Positions 45,314-55,397 of a stretch of 64,000 nucleotides of DNA are shown one piece after another. A model generated the notes under the pieces. That model saw only the letters and a list, made by a program, of their open reading frames with translations. It had not been told where the DNA came from and made no database searches. The position numbers and the translations under genes are program-made. This DNA is from Peribacillus deserti (GTDB taxonomy: Bacteria > Bacillota > Bacilli > Bacillales > DSM-1321): assembly GCF_002863585.1 (NCBI RefSeq), contig NZ_PGUY01000063.1, forward strand, positions 1 to 64,000, read 5' to 3'. Every line of letters starts with the position of its first letter. Within the stretch, counting starts at the first letter, position 1.

Positions 45314-47374
45314 GTGCAATTGTTATATTCATTGAATGAACTTCAATCTAATTTTGATTCCAGGTTAGGTCTATGCGGTGAGACAAAAATTAAATATGAA
45401 CAACTACGGTATTTGATTCATCATCAGAAGTGGTTTCAGAAATTCTATATATATATAGAAAATAATGACCTGACATCAGAACCTGATGTTTCACTGTATT
45501 CGTATGTATTCTTTATTGATGAAATACATGAGTTTAAGTCGCGTTTTTTAAGTTTGGGTCAAATTTCAAAAAAGGTAAATGTGAAAGAAGACACTATTGG
45601 CCGTTGGATTAAAAAGGGTTACTTCGGTGAAGTGGAAGCATATCAATGGTCAAAAAATAAAAAGGTGTATGATTCTTTTACGATAAGCAATAATTTTGAT
45701 ATTGCAAAAATAAAAGCTAAAACCGCGCAACAATTAGCCTATAAAAATTTGTCCAAAAGCATATCATATGAGAATTATCTTAATGAAGACCTGTTAAAGG
45801 TTATTGACGATTATATAGATCACCGACAATCATTTACACCAAAGATAATACTGAATAAAAAGGTTGAGACAGCAAGTGGTTTTTCTAGTAAGAAGAGTGC
45901 TGACAAACATCGCCATATATTGTATCTAGCCTTTTTTAAGATTATCGCTGCAAGGTGCGGAATAAGGGACCTTAACTTTAGTGTTGAGAGTTATCCTGAC
46001 CTATCCGACGCTAAATGGACAAATTATGATAAAAACGTATTTAATCTGGATCAGTTTTGTAGTGGGGATATAAATGCATTAAGTAAAAATTTATCTATTG
46101 AAACATTAGCGAGCAGGTATGTTCCCGCATTAATTCCTTTTATACAATACTACTTGATGCAAAAGGAAAAGGATTTAAAGGTTCTAGCCAGAAAAGAAAA
46201 CTGGGACTTTCAAAAAAGGTATTTTGGTGATAAAAATTTAGAGGATCTCCAAGAGACTATGTTACAAGATTTATTGCAGGTAACAAAACCGCTTAAAACG
46301 GATAACAATGACGAGAAGTCCTTCCTTTCTCGCGAAGAATATGTAAAGACTTTCCAAAAAGTGTTTCGAAGATATGGAATAAGAGAAGCTTTAATTCTTG
46401 AATTTGCCTTTAGATTAGGACTAAGACGTTTTGAAACAGCTTCCGTAGCAGTAGAAGACTTTTGGATAGATAACAGTGGTTATTTAAAGAAAGACAGCAG
46501 CGGTTATGGTAGATGTTATTTTCCAGAAGCGAAAAGCAAAGCGACTGGTGCTGATAAATATGGCATTCTTATTCCAGAATCACTTGTCGATCTGTGTAAT
46601 CTTTATTTAAAAAATCTTCTTTATTTTAATTGCCCCTTTGAAAACCATAAGAAATTTGCTGGTAAGGTTTTTGAAGGAAAGTATGGGAATAACAAGAAAT
46701 ATAAAGAAAGTCACGGCTTCTTTTTTCGAAGAAGCACAAATTATTCAGATCCGAATCAAGGTATAAGTGCAGAAACAGTTGGTAGATTTTTAAGGGAAAT
46801 GCGGGGTGAATTATCTTTTTTAGATGCCAAAGACAGAAGCCTGCTTTCCTATCATAATGGGCGGCATACGTTAAATGAATGGGTTGAAAATTCAATCGTA
46901 TCTAAACAATCGTCGAGATATGTAGATTTTGCTGCTGATCTTCAAATGCGTCATAAACCTGGGGGACGAAATTTAGGGAAGCAAAAATATCGAAAGCACA
47001 ATAATGACTTGCTGTATAAGGAAGTTATAGATAATTCCATCAATTTTCCTTTTGACTTAGATCTATTAAAAATCTGGGAAATAGAGAAGGGGTATAAAGA
47101 AACGGAACAATCAATTGATAATACTTCAAAAGTACCAGGTACCCCTTTGGATGGCAGCTCTAAGAATGGTGAGCAACTTGCAGCTAGTAGCGAGCATTTG
47201 ATCCCTAACGGAGAAAAGAAAACACTCATTAATCATCTATCGGATATAGAACAAAAACTGATTGAAACGAAACAATGTCCTAAAGGAATGGAGCCAACAG
47301 ATTGGCTAAAACAAAGGGCGGTATGGATAAAAGAAAAAGATATCCTTACTCAAAAAATACAAAAAAATATTTAA
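45314..47374 (+). CDS. Large divergent tyrosine recombinase with HTH (686 aa)
   Basis: GTG start after AAGGAGGTGAAAGC. Residues about 80-118 form an HTH_17-like unit (LGQISKKVNVKEDTIGRWIK). The catalytic domain shows Arg371/372 in FRLGLRRFET, box II as YHNGRHTLNEW (His514, Arg517, His518), a further His547 and a candidate nucleophile Tyr559. Length is like Tn554 TnpB (about 630) and far above XerC/D (about 300). Together with the 367-residue recombinase at 47973 it forms a two-recombinase module. Confidence 0.8.
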   Translation: MQLLYSLNELQSNFDSRLGLCGETKIKYEQLRYLIHHQKWFQKFYIYIENNDLTSEPDVSLYSYVFFIDEIHEFKSRFLSLGQISKKVNVKEDTIGRWIKKGYFGEVEAYQWSKNKKVYDSFTISNNFDIAKIKAKTAQQLAYKNLSKSISYENYLNEDLLKVIDDYIDHRQSFTPKIILNKKVETASGFSSKKSADKHRHILYLAFFKIIAARCGIRDLNFSVESYPDLSDAKWTNYDKNVFNLDQFCSGDINALSKNLSIETLASRYVPALIPFIQYYLMQKEKDLKVLARKENWDFQKRYFGDKNLEDLQETMLQDLLQVTKPLKTDNNDEKSFLSREEYVKTFQKVFRRYGIREALILEFAFRLGLRRFETASVAVEDFWIDNSGYLKKDSSGYGRCYFPEAKSKATGADKYGILIPESLVDLCNLYLKNLLYFNCPFENHKKFAGKVFEGKYGNNKKYKESHGFFFRRSTNYSDPNQGISAETVGRFLREMRGELSFLDAKDRSLLSYHNGRHTLNEWVENSIVSKQSSRYVDFAADLQMRHKPGGRNLGKQKYRKHNNDLLYKEVIDNSINFPFDLDLLKIWEIEKGYKETEQSIDNTSKVPGTPLDGSSKNGEQLAASSEHLIPNGEKKTLINHLSDIEQKLIETKQCPKGMEPTDWLKQRAVWIKEKDILTQKIQKNI

Positions 47375-47393
47375 GAAAGGTAGATGAATTTTT

Positions 47394-47693
47394 TTGGAAT
47401 ATGAAGAATTCCAAAACAGAATTAATGAATTCAAGCAATTAGAAATGACCATCCCTCGTTACTATGAATATATAGATGATGATATTGAGTTGACCCCTAA
47501 TGATATTGCTTCTATTTTTCAAAAGGACGTAAAACGAGTAAGGTGCTGGTTTAATCCAGGCTTAAAACATGGTGCATTACCTTCCATTGATCCTACAAGA
47601 CATAGATGCACTGGCAGGCAATTAAAAGAATGGCTCTTTAAGAGAGATTTGCGTTCATTAATGAAGGATAAAAAATTTATGGAGCTTAGGTAG
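47394..47693 (+). CDS. Second excisionase-like HTH protein (99 aa)
   Basis: TTG start 19 bases after the recombinase stop, with GAAAGG upstream. LTPNDIASIFQKDVKRVRCW matches the HTH_17 pattern of the protein at 44269 (LTPYQIASILVRSEETIRRW). Probably a recombination directionality or DNA-bending factor. Confidence 0.65.
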   Translation: MEYEEFQNRINEFKQLEMTIPRYYEYIDDDIELTPNDIASIFQKDVKRVRCWFNPGLKHGALPSIDPTRHRCTGRQLKEWLFKRDLRSLMKDKKFMELR

Positions 47694-47972
47694 TTAACGG
47701 TTTTTTCGGATATGTTTTTTTATAAAATGAATTTTTTTCCAGTATTTCATTTTTACTGCAACTCAACTAAAAAGCCCAACTTTCTTAGGAAGGGAACTTA
47801 GAATTAGAGGGTCTTCGAGCACTCTCATTCTATTCTGCTGTAAAGTATTTATAAGTCTTTTATCCATCCGAGCGCTAAATGTTTCTTGCCCATATATTAT
47901 CCTTGCTTTTATGAACACGTACCGATGTAAGATTTGCTTTATGATTAATCCAAAGGAAGGGGGCAATGTGAA
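47694..47972. other. Intergenic region within the module
   Basis: No gene is seen on either strand. It contains the promoter region of the next recombinase. Confidence 0.35.
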
Positions 47973-49076
47973 ATGACAGTTGACATAAAAACTCCAATAC
48001 ACATGATTGATTCAAACTCAAGTCTTTCTCGAGCATTAATTTATTTAATTGAGCATCGGTTTTGGTCAGAGTCAACAATAGAAAGTTATCAATACGATGT
48101 TAAGTTATTTGAAAAGTATTTAATTGAAAAAGGGTATGAGCCTACGTTAGAAAGTGGACAACATTTGAGTTTGGTTACCAAATGGATCGCTGAACAGACA
48201 GAAACTCATACTGCCTATAAAACCATCCTTAGGAGAGTTGCTGTTCTTTCTTCTCTTTATGGGTTTTATAAAGAACTTGGTATAACCCATACCAATGTTT
48301 TTAAAGCAATAAGGGTTCCTGGAGAACATTCAAATTCTTTAAGCAGGACATTAGGATTTGAAGATTTAAAAAAAGTATACGGGGCGATAGAATACTTGAA
48401 AACGAGAGAAGTTCATTTAGAAATCCCAAGCAAGTTGCTATTGTTTACTGGATTGCGTAACCATGCTATTACAAGACTGACAGTTAACAATATTGTATGG
48501 GATAAAGAACTTATTGTTTATAATGAACCTGTAAAGAATTCTAAAAATAAATATCAATTGTTACCTTTGCCGCCAATCTTTTTTTGTGAACTGCGTAAAT
48601 ACGTTGAGAACATGGAATTAAAGGCGGAGGATCCACTGTGCTATGGGCTAAAGGGCTATCCCCTTAAGAACAAACAATTAAACGTATTGGTAAATCGTAT
48701 TAATGATTACCTGAACTGGAATGGAGAGAGTAGAGTAACACCCCATGGTTTTCGTTATTCAATTGCCACTCTACTAGATGAACGTGGACTACCTCTTGAC
48801 ACGATAAAATATTTACTTGGCCATAGTTCAAAAGAGACTGTCCAAATTTATTTGAAAAGCAATGCAAGAAAAATAATGCAAATACGGACGGAATTAACGA
48901 AAGTGGAATATGAATTAGAACAGAGTCTCTCAAGAAATAGGGAAGAAAAAGCTCAATTCATACCAGCGGAGTCGAAGGATATGAATTTGCCTTATTCTGA
49001 GGAATTTCTTCTTCAATTATCCTTGAATAATCCAAAATTACTTGAACAAGTTATGATGAACCATTATAAACAGTAG
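47973..49076 (+). CDS. Tyrosine recombinase/phage integrase (367 aa)
   Basis: ATG after GGAAGGGGG. N-terminal SAM-like domain (WSESTIESYQYDVKLFEKYL); catalytic residues Arg162 (FTGLRNHAI), His258-x-x-Arg261 in PHGFRYSIAT, His284 (LLGHSS) and Tyr293 (QIYLKS). Box II has Tyr instead of the usual His after Arg. A C-terminal extension of about 60 residues follows. It works with the 686-residue recombinase to move the element. Confidence 0.88.
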   Translation: MTVDIKTPIHMIDSNSSLSRALIYLIEHRFWSESTIESYQYDVKLFEKYLIEKGYEPTLESGQHLSLVTKWIAEQTETHTAYKTILRRVAVLSSLYGFYKELGITHTNVFKAIRVPGEHSNSLSRTLGFEDLKKVYGAIEYLKTREVHLEIPSKLLLFTGLRNHAITRLTVNNIVWDKELIVYNEPVKNSKNKYQLLPLPPIFFCELRKYVENMELKAEDPLCYGLKGYPLKNKQLNVLVNRINDYLNWNGESRVTPHGFRYSIATLLDERGLPLDTIKYLLGHSSKETVQIYLKSNARKIMQIRTELTKVEYELEQSLSRNREEKAQFIPAESKDMNLPYSEEFLLQLSLNNPKLLEQVMMNHYKQ

Positions 49077-49108
49077 TTTGTTCGATTTGGAATTTGTATT
49101 CATATATA

Positions 49109-49145
49109 ACGTGCAAAACAGTTTTACTGTTTGCACGTTTTTTTG
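49109..49145 (+). terminator. Rho-independent terminator
   Basis: AACGTGCAAACAGT-type stem: AACGTGCAAAACAG / CTGTTTGCACGTT plus T6. It separates the recombinase genes from the STAND gene. Confidence 0.85.
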
Positions 49146-49242
49146 TTTTATGCTGAATACATAAATATTTTTATAGTTTAAAGGAATTTCGTAATAAATG
49201 TAGAATTTTGTAAATTAAATAAATTTTTAAGGTGGAACAGAA

Positions 49243-52200
49243 ATGACCAAAGATCATAGTACTATTATGGATCTAAATTCTGCTTGTAGGAGTTTTCCTA
49301 GCTTAAGTAATAATGATTTAAATCGTGAAAATATATTAGATACCATTGATTTAATATTTGAGAGTGAAACTGATGTAATCTTGCTAGAAGGACAAGAAGG
49401 TATAGGAAAAACAACCGTTCTGACACAATATTCAATGAGACATCCAGATAATGCTATATCGCTGTTTATTAAACCTTCAAGCAGATATGGATATGACCCC
49501 CAACTTTTAAAGTTTGATCTATGTAATCAACTACAATGGTTAACAAAGAATAAGGAAATTAAAAATTTAGAGGACATAGCTGATGAAAGCTATCTTAAGA
49601 TGCAAATATTAGATGCACACAGAATGTCTGGGAGAAAAAGGGAGAAATATTATTTTGTTATTGATGGCATTGACGATATTCCTTCTGACAGTCAATACGT
49701 GCGAAAATTAATACTTGACATGTTACCTTTTGGTTTGAAAAATTTTAAATTTGTATTTTCTTGCAATGGAAGTGAAAAAATTCAAAACGAATTAACTACT
49801 CAGAAATTATCAGTGAAGTCTTTCCCTTTAACGGGTTTAACAAAAAATGAGACTCTACTTTTTTTCAGTAAACAAGAAATCAGCCAGGAACAGATAAAAG
49901 AGATACACAAAACATACAAAGGCATTCCAGGATATTTGGCAACGGTTAATCGTATATTAGACTCAGGAGTTTCGGTCGAGTCATTTATAAATGATATGCC
50001 AAATAAACTTCAAGGCATGTTTGAATATGAGTGGAAACAAGTTGATGAGGATAATCAGGATTTAAAGAAAATACTTGCAATATTGGCACATGATCGAAAA
50101 CGACATACGATTCAGATTTTTTCAGAATTAATTGGTAAGAAAAAAGAATATATTACTGCTATTGTGAGTGAATTAAGCTTTATAGAAATAGATGAAAATG
50201 AAGAGATTAGCTATGTGTCGGAAGCCTTTAGAGTGTTTGCCTCAAAAGCACTGTACGACCTAAAAGAAGAAACAGGTGAAATTCTGATACAGTATTTTTT
50301 AAAAGACCCCGAGAGTGAACAGGCATTAAAATACTTACCAGGTTATTTAGTGGAGGCAAACAAATTAAGTGAACTGGTGGAGTTTTTGAATGCAGATAAT
50401 TTTCTTAAAATACTGGAGCAAACTCAATCTCTAGCTGGAATAAATCAAATTGCAAATCTAGGTGTAGAAGCATCCTATAACCGAAAATATGACGCTGAAT
50501 TATTAAGACTTGGATTACAGAAATCCATTATTTATGAAAATAATAAATCTAAAATATGGAATTCAGAAATTGAAGCACGTATGTCTCAAAATGAATATGA
50601 AGGAGCAATAGCATTAGCTCAAAGAGCAACCCTCATTGAAGACCGTTTTCAAATGTTAACTATTATTTGTAAACATAAAGTTATTCAAGGTTTGTCTCCA
50701 GAAACCGAATTGCTAGATCAAATTGAAACACTGTATAAAAGAATTGATTATACCAGTTTAAGAGAACGTTCATTAAAGCTAGCTTCTGATTTAATGTACT
50801 TTAATCCTGAAATGGCCATAGATTTAGTTGAGAAATCTACTGGTTCAGAAAAAGGTGAAAATGCAATTGATTGGGCCTTAGCTAGTCTGTCTTTTTCAAC
50901 TATCGATAGTATTGATACCAATTATGACCACTCTAAGGCGATTAAAGATGTTAGGTCAAGAATTAAAGATCCGACAGCAAAGTTTTTTTCTACTGAAGTA
51001 TCACTTCGCTTTAAGGAAAGTACGGGTTATGAAGTAATTGAAGAAGCTCAAAAATTAGAGAATGCAAGTGACCAACTTTATTTACTATGTCGATGGGCTT
51101 CAAGAAACAAAAAACTTGATAATGCATATACAGTAATTAAATATGCGTTAAAGCAAGCCATAGGTAAGACTGAATATGCGCCTAATGCAAGGGTTTATCG
51201 GGACTTAGCAAGTCAATTACCTTATTTAGACTCAGATGAGATAAAAGAAATTTTAGGGATATTTGATAGTCAGCTAATAAATTTGGAAAGACTGGGTCCG
51301 ACGGAAGAATATATCGGATTACAATTATTGTTAGCTGAAGCTCAGAAGAAATATGATCTTGATGGTTCTTGTGAAAGGATGATAAATCTATACTTTTACA
51401 TATCAGAAGTAGAAGATCTTTCCGTTTTAACTACTGGACAAGCACAATTGCTTTCAACTATAACGAAAATAGATAAAGAATTGGATTACGAAGATAGTGA
51501 TGGTTTACACACGATGATTTATATTGATTTAGAACAGAATATTAAAAAATTACTAGATTACACAGCAGAACACTTTGTTGAATCTAAATCAATTATAAAC
51601 GCATTAGCTTCCACACACCCCGATTTTACTTTAAATGTTATTAAAAATTTTAATACTGAAAGAAAAAGGGATGAAGCTTATTTAGTTTTCTTAAAATCAT
51701 ACTTTGTAAAACCATTAGCAGAAATGAATCTTGAGTTAGTTCTCTCTACATTTAACAAAATAATAGACCTAGATAATAGGGACGAAGTATTGATAGATCT
51801 GCTCAATAGAATTAGTGAAGAAGAGTTATTAAGTGATGAGGTTTTGACAAATTTGATGCCTTTTATAGATCTAGTCAGCTCTATGTATGAAGTTGAAATG
51901 AAATGTCAAGCTTGTTGTATTATATACCCGATATTAATTAAAAGTGAAAAATTCAAACAGTTTGGAGAAAAAATACTGGAAGAACTACATCACACTTGGA
52001 ATTTAATTGACGTAGGATGGCGAAGGGTTGATATTGGTTTTGAAATCGTAAAAAAGCTAGCAAGTGAATCGTTAGAGGAATCTAGAAACTTTTTAAAGAT
52101 TACTGAGGAGTATAGGGAAGAAGCATTATTAAGTGATCCAAGTTTTTCCTGGGCATATACAGCAAGTTTAAGGTTAGTTATCAGAGGATTTAGTGGTTTG

Positions 52201-52815
52201 ATACCGAATAATCTTTTTTTAGATGACGATATTGATCGTTTAAATACGATTATTAATATCATCCCCTCATTCGGAGAAAGAGCTTTGTTATGGAGTGAAC
52301 TTGCATTAAGGTTCTATAAGCATGGACGGATAGATAAATGTAAGGAAATAGTTAGTAGTCATTTAAGGACTTGTGTAAATCAGATTTCAAATGAAGACTT
52401 AAGATATAGGCATTACATCATAGTAAACACTGCACCAGCTTTATATATGGCTCACAAACTGACAGCTTTTGATTTGTTAGAAGAATTACCTTACCAAGCC
52501 AAGGATGCTGCTCTTTTAAACATTGTTGAATTTATATTAACGAAACATATAAATGAACCATATGAAACAATAGCTGGTGTAGGATATGAATTAAATTATG
52601 AAGAAACAATCGATATTTGTGAATTAATAGGAATGACCGAAAGTGATGGATTAATGTATAAATTTATTACTGATCTTGCAGATTCAATTAATTCGAGAAA
52701 ATTCAGGGCTAATTTTTCCAATTCACAAAGGCTATATATTGCTAATCGATTAGAGGATTTAATTGAAAAAAGTTACCTAATGAAAAATTTATTAGGCATG
52801 ATGGCTATAAAATAA
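49243..52815 (+). CDS. STAND-like P-loop NTPase with helical repeats, N-terminal part (1190 aa)
   Basis: ATG after AAGGTGG. Walker A GQEGIGKTT (residues 50-58), Walker B FVIDGIDD (138-145) and a KFVFSCNG sensor strand place it in the STAND/AAA-like NTPases. From about residue 270 on there are long helical repeats of the TPR type. No effector domain precedes the NTPase. The frame ends prematurely: at A6 (52766-52771) a one-base change joins it to the next frame, which continues KLPNEKFIRHDGYKIISLAQ without a stop into the gene at 52872. The intended product is about 1644 residues. Confidence 0.8.
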   Translation: MTKDHSTIMDLNSACRSFPSLSNNDLNRENILDTIDLIFESETDVILLEGQEGIGKTTVLTQYSMRHPDNAISLFIKPSSRYGYDPQLLKFDLCNQLQWLTKNKEIKNLEDIADESYLKMQILDAHRMSGRKREKYYFVIDGIDDIPSDSQYVRKLILDMLPFGLKNFKFVFSCNGSEKIQNELTTQKLSVKSFPLTGLTKNETLLFFSKQEISQEQIKEIHKTYKGIPGYLATVNRILDSGVSVESFINDMPNKLQGMFEYEWKQVDEDNQDLKKILAILAHDRKRHTIQIFSELIGKKKEYITAIVSELSFIEIDENEEISYVSEAFRVFASKALYDLKEETGEILIQYFLKDPESEQALKYLPGYLVEANKLSELVEFLNADNFLKILEQTQSLAGINQIANLGVEASYNRKYDAELLRLGLQKSIIYENNKSKIWNSEIEARMSQNEYEGAIALAQRATLIEDRFQMLTIICKHKVIQGLSPETELLDQIETLYKRIDYTSLRERSLKLASDLMYFNPEMAIDLVEKSTGSEKGENAIDWALASLSFSTIDSIDTNYDHSKAIKDVRSRIKDPTAKFFSTEVSLRFKESTGYEVIEEAQKLENASDQLYLLCRWASRNKKLDNAYTVIKYALKQAIGKTEYAPNARVYRDLASQLPYLDSDEIKEILGIFDSQLINLERLGPTEEYIGLQLLLAEAQKKYDLDGSCERMINLYFYISEVEDLSVLTTGQAQLLSTITKIDKELDYEDSDGLHTMIYIDLEQNIKKLLDYTAEHFVESKSIINALASTHPDFTLNVIKNFNTERKRDEAYLVFLKSYFVKPLAEMNLELVLSTFNKIIDLDNRDEVLIDLLNRISEEELLSDEVLTNLMPFIDLVSSMYEVEMKCQACCIIYPILIKSEKFKQFGEKILEELHHTWNLIDVGWRRVDIGFEIVKKLASESLEESRNFLKITEEYREEALLSDPSFSWAYTASLRLVIRGFSGLIPNNLFLDDDIDRLNTIINIIPSFGERALLWSELALRFYKHGRIDKCKEIVSSHLRTCVNQISNEDLRYRHYIIVNTAPALYMAHKLTAFDLLEELPYQAKDAALLNIVEFILTKHINEPYETIAGVGYELNYEETIDICELIGMTESDGLMYKFITDLADSINSRKFRANFSNSQRLYIANRLEDLIEKSYLMKNLLGMMAIK

Positions 52816-52871
52816 TATCACTTGCACAGGTCCTCAAAATAAAAAGGGCAACAGTTGGTGAATGGCTAAAA

Positions 52872-54176
52872 TTGAATGAAGAAGCCAAGCAAATAAATAA
52901 TATATCAGACCAAGCCTTAGTTCATTCGACTATTGCCTTTTCTTTGCCAAATAGTAAAATTGAAAAAACCAAAGAAATATTAAGCGAAACAGAAGCTATT
53001 ATTAAAGATATTCCTGTTACAATAGATAAAATACAGCTCTATGAATCTATTGGGGTTGATGCTTTTATAAAGGATCAAACACTAAGCAGAAAATATCTAA
53101 AACTTGGTATGGAAGAGTCTTTAAAAAAGGATACGAAGGAAATATATCCAGTTCAACGTAGAATTATAGACATTGCCCATAGAATAAACCCAGAATTTTC
53201 TGCGAGTTTAGTTTCTTTAACCGACGATGATCCTACCAAAAAAAGAACAAAGATAAAATTAAATGAAGAAATAAAAACACTTGAATTAAAGAAAGATTTA
53301 ATAAATGTGAAAGATATTAATGAAGACCTAAAACCCATTCTTCCTGATGCAGCGTGGCGTATGTTAGGAGCTTTAAATGCAAATAGAGTTGAAACAGTGA
53401 ACTTAGACGGGATACGAGGTCATTTACGTTCAACCGCTGATCTCCCTTTTTCAGAGTCCTATCCGATTGTTTCATGGATAATTGAGAATGTTGTTATAAG
53501 GTATTCTAAAGATAAGAATGCAATAAAATATATACGCCCGATATTTGAATCAACAATAAATGTAGTTGATACCATTTTGAAATTATCAGGCAGAAATATA
53601 TCACAAATACAGAATTTAAAATATACTCTAAAAAATGACATTAGCGATAGTTTTATTGTCAAGCCTGGTAAAAGGAACGAAGTATTAGATTATTTAAGGA
53701 ATTGGTTTAAAGATAATGTAAAAGGTTACTTAAAAATCTGTGATCCCTATTTTGGACCTCAAGATTTAGAGGTTCTAAAAATATTGCTTTCTGTTAATTC
53801 TGATTGTAAGGTTGAAATTTTAACTAGTAAACAACATCTTGATAAGCAAAAATTTGGAGTTAGTATAGATGAAGCCTTTAGAAATTACTGGGTAACAAAC
53901 GTATCTGACCATGAACCTCCGAATACTGATATAGTAGTGGTGGGAGCAGCATCTAATGGGCAATTACCAATTCATGATAGATGGTGGATTACTGAAGGAG
54001 TTGGTTTAAGAATCGGAACCTCTTTTAATGCATTAGGAATAAGTCGTGAATCTGAAATTTCGATTTTAGGGAAAGTTGAAGCTGCCGAAAGAGAACTAGA
54101 GATAGATAAATATTTATATTTTACTGAACGAGAATATAATGGTCAAAGATTATCTTATAATATAATACCTTTATAA
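52872..54176 (+). CDS. C-terminal part of the STAND protein: PLD-like domain (434 aa)
   Basis: The TTG at 52872 lacks a ribosome binding site, and the same frame is open upstream to about 52768, which supports it being the 3' half of the 49243 gene. Residues 1-170 are helical. Residues about 280-400 look like a phospholipase D fold: LKICDPYFGPQDLEVL, KVEILTSKQHL, then PIHDRWWIT (367-374) and GTSFNALG (382-389). The H-x-R/K plus G-S/T-x-N pattern is that of PLD-type active sites, here with HDR in place of HxK. It is the likely effector (nuclease or lipase) of the STAND sensor. Confidence 0.7.
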   Translation: MNEEAKQINNISDQALVHSTIAFSLPNSKIEKTKEILSETEAIIKDIPVTIDKIQLYESIGVDAFIKDQTLSRKYLKLGMEESLKKDTKEIYPVQRRIIDIAHRINPEFSASLVSLTDDDPTKKRTKIKLNEEIKTLELKKDLINVKDINEDLKPILPDAAWRMLGALNANRVETVNLDGIRGHLRSTADLPFSESYPIVSWIIENVVIRYSKDKNAIKYIRPIFESTINVVDTILKLSGRNISQIQNLKYTLKNDISDSFIVKPGKRNEVLDYLRNWFKDNVKGYLKICDPYFGPQDLEVLKILLSVNSDCKVEILTSKQHLDKQKFGVSIDEAFRNYWVTNVSDHEPPNTDIVVVGAASNGQLPIHDRWWITEGVGLRIGTSFNALGISRESEISILGKVEAAERELEIDKYLYFTEREYNGQRLSYNIIPL

Positions 54177-54210
54177 TTATATAATTTTTTATAAAGTCCT
54201 TAGTGATAAC

Positions 54211-54266
54211 AAAAAGGTGAAAAATATAAGGCGTTTTATTATACCTTATATTTATTCACCTTTTTC
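54211..54266. terminator. Bidirectional terminator
   Basis: AAAAAGGTGAAaaATATAAGG and CCTTATATttaTTCACCTTTTT form a long stem between the converging STAND and Xer-like genes. Confidence 0.8.
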
Positions 54267-54271
54267 TTTTT

Positions 54272-55184
54272 CTATTTTTGGCCTATTAGAAAACTATTAA
54301 TAGCTCGTTTCTTTTGTTCAAAATCTATATGAGTATACATACTTGTTGTAGCAAGGCTTTCATGCCCCAATAACTCTTGTAAGGTTCTCAAATCCACTTT
54401 ATCCTTGTTCTCTTGAAGTAACAGGGTGGCAAACGTATGCCGTAAATGATGCAATGAAAATCTGTGTGAGGGCAATCCAGCCCGATCTAACGTTTCCTTG
54501 AATATTTTATGAAGTCCACGTGGGTTCAGTTGCTTATTATTCTTATTATAAAATATCGGTTCACTATAATGGTTTTGCTGCTCTGAAAGTTGTAGTCTAT
54601 ATTCTTGGAACAACGGTAAAACTATTGGGTGAAGGGGGAGGAGGCGTTCTTTTTTTTCCTTTTCCTCGAACTAAAATCGTATGGTTGTCTAAATCGAGTT
54701 GCTCCCATATTAAGTCCACTAATTCTTGTCGTCTCATGCCTGTCGTTGCTAAAAGTTTAAACATCAATTCATTTCTAAGTGCCTGCGGTCGCGGATCTTG
54801 TTCCAGATATGCAAATAATTTGTGTAACTCTTGTAAAGTCATGTATCTCGGCAATTTTTTATCGGCTTTTGGCGCCTGGATGCCTGCTGTAAAGTCTGAC
54901 TTCATGTAATTTTCCTTCAAACAGTACTGGCTAAAAGATTTCAGGCACGAAATGCGGCGTTGCAAAGTCCTCGGCTTAATTCCATGATTAATGACCTGAT
55001 CTTGCACAAATCGGCGGACGGTGGATGATGTGAGCCTATCTAAGACTAATGATCGGTCGTTAGCTGCTAAAAAGTCTCCATAGAGCTTTAAATCAAATGC
55101 GTAACTGATTAAGGTGTTCACGGAGTAATTTTTCTCAACTTGCAAATACATGAGATAATCATCCGCAGCTTGAATGTAATTCAT
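54272..55184 (-). pseudogene. Xer-like tyrosine recombinase with one frameshift
   Basis: ATG 55184 after AGGAGG. N-terminal SAM-like domain (NYSVNTLISYAFDLKLYGDF), Arg in TTGMRRQEL, then a shift at T8 (54650-54657 on the plus strand; seven are needed): removing one base gives [20 protein letters not shown]. The second frame continues to [27 protein letters not shown] and a stop at 54272. Repaired length is about 303, normal for XerC/XerD. It lies beside the dif-like site at 55398. Relics of the same family are at 2430 and 5771. Confidence 0.85.
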
Positions 55185-55397
55185 AATTATCGGACCTCCT
55201 GGGAATTTTGCGGTCGATCCCTGAGAATTATGTTCGAAACCATTTATTATGAGAACTGTCCGACTTATACGAAGAATCCAGAAAGTTAGCGGAAGCAACT
55301 TTGAATATTATAGTCAACTTGAACAAAATTAGGGGACAATAATGAATCTTATAGGAACTTGAGAGTGAAAGCCCTTGATGTAATTATGTTTGTTTCT

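Noticed and set aside
52766-52771. Programmed -1 frameshift in the STAND gene
   Set aside because: The A6G run is not in the canonical X-XXY-YYZ phase and no downstream stimulatory hairpin is evident, so a plain indel is more likely; kept only as an alternative.
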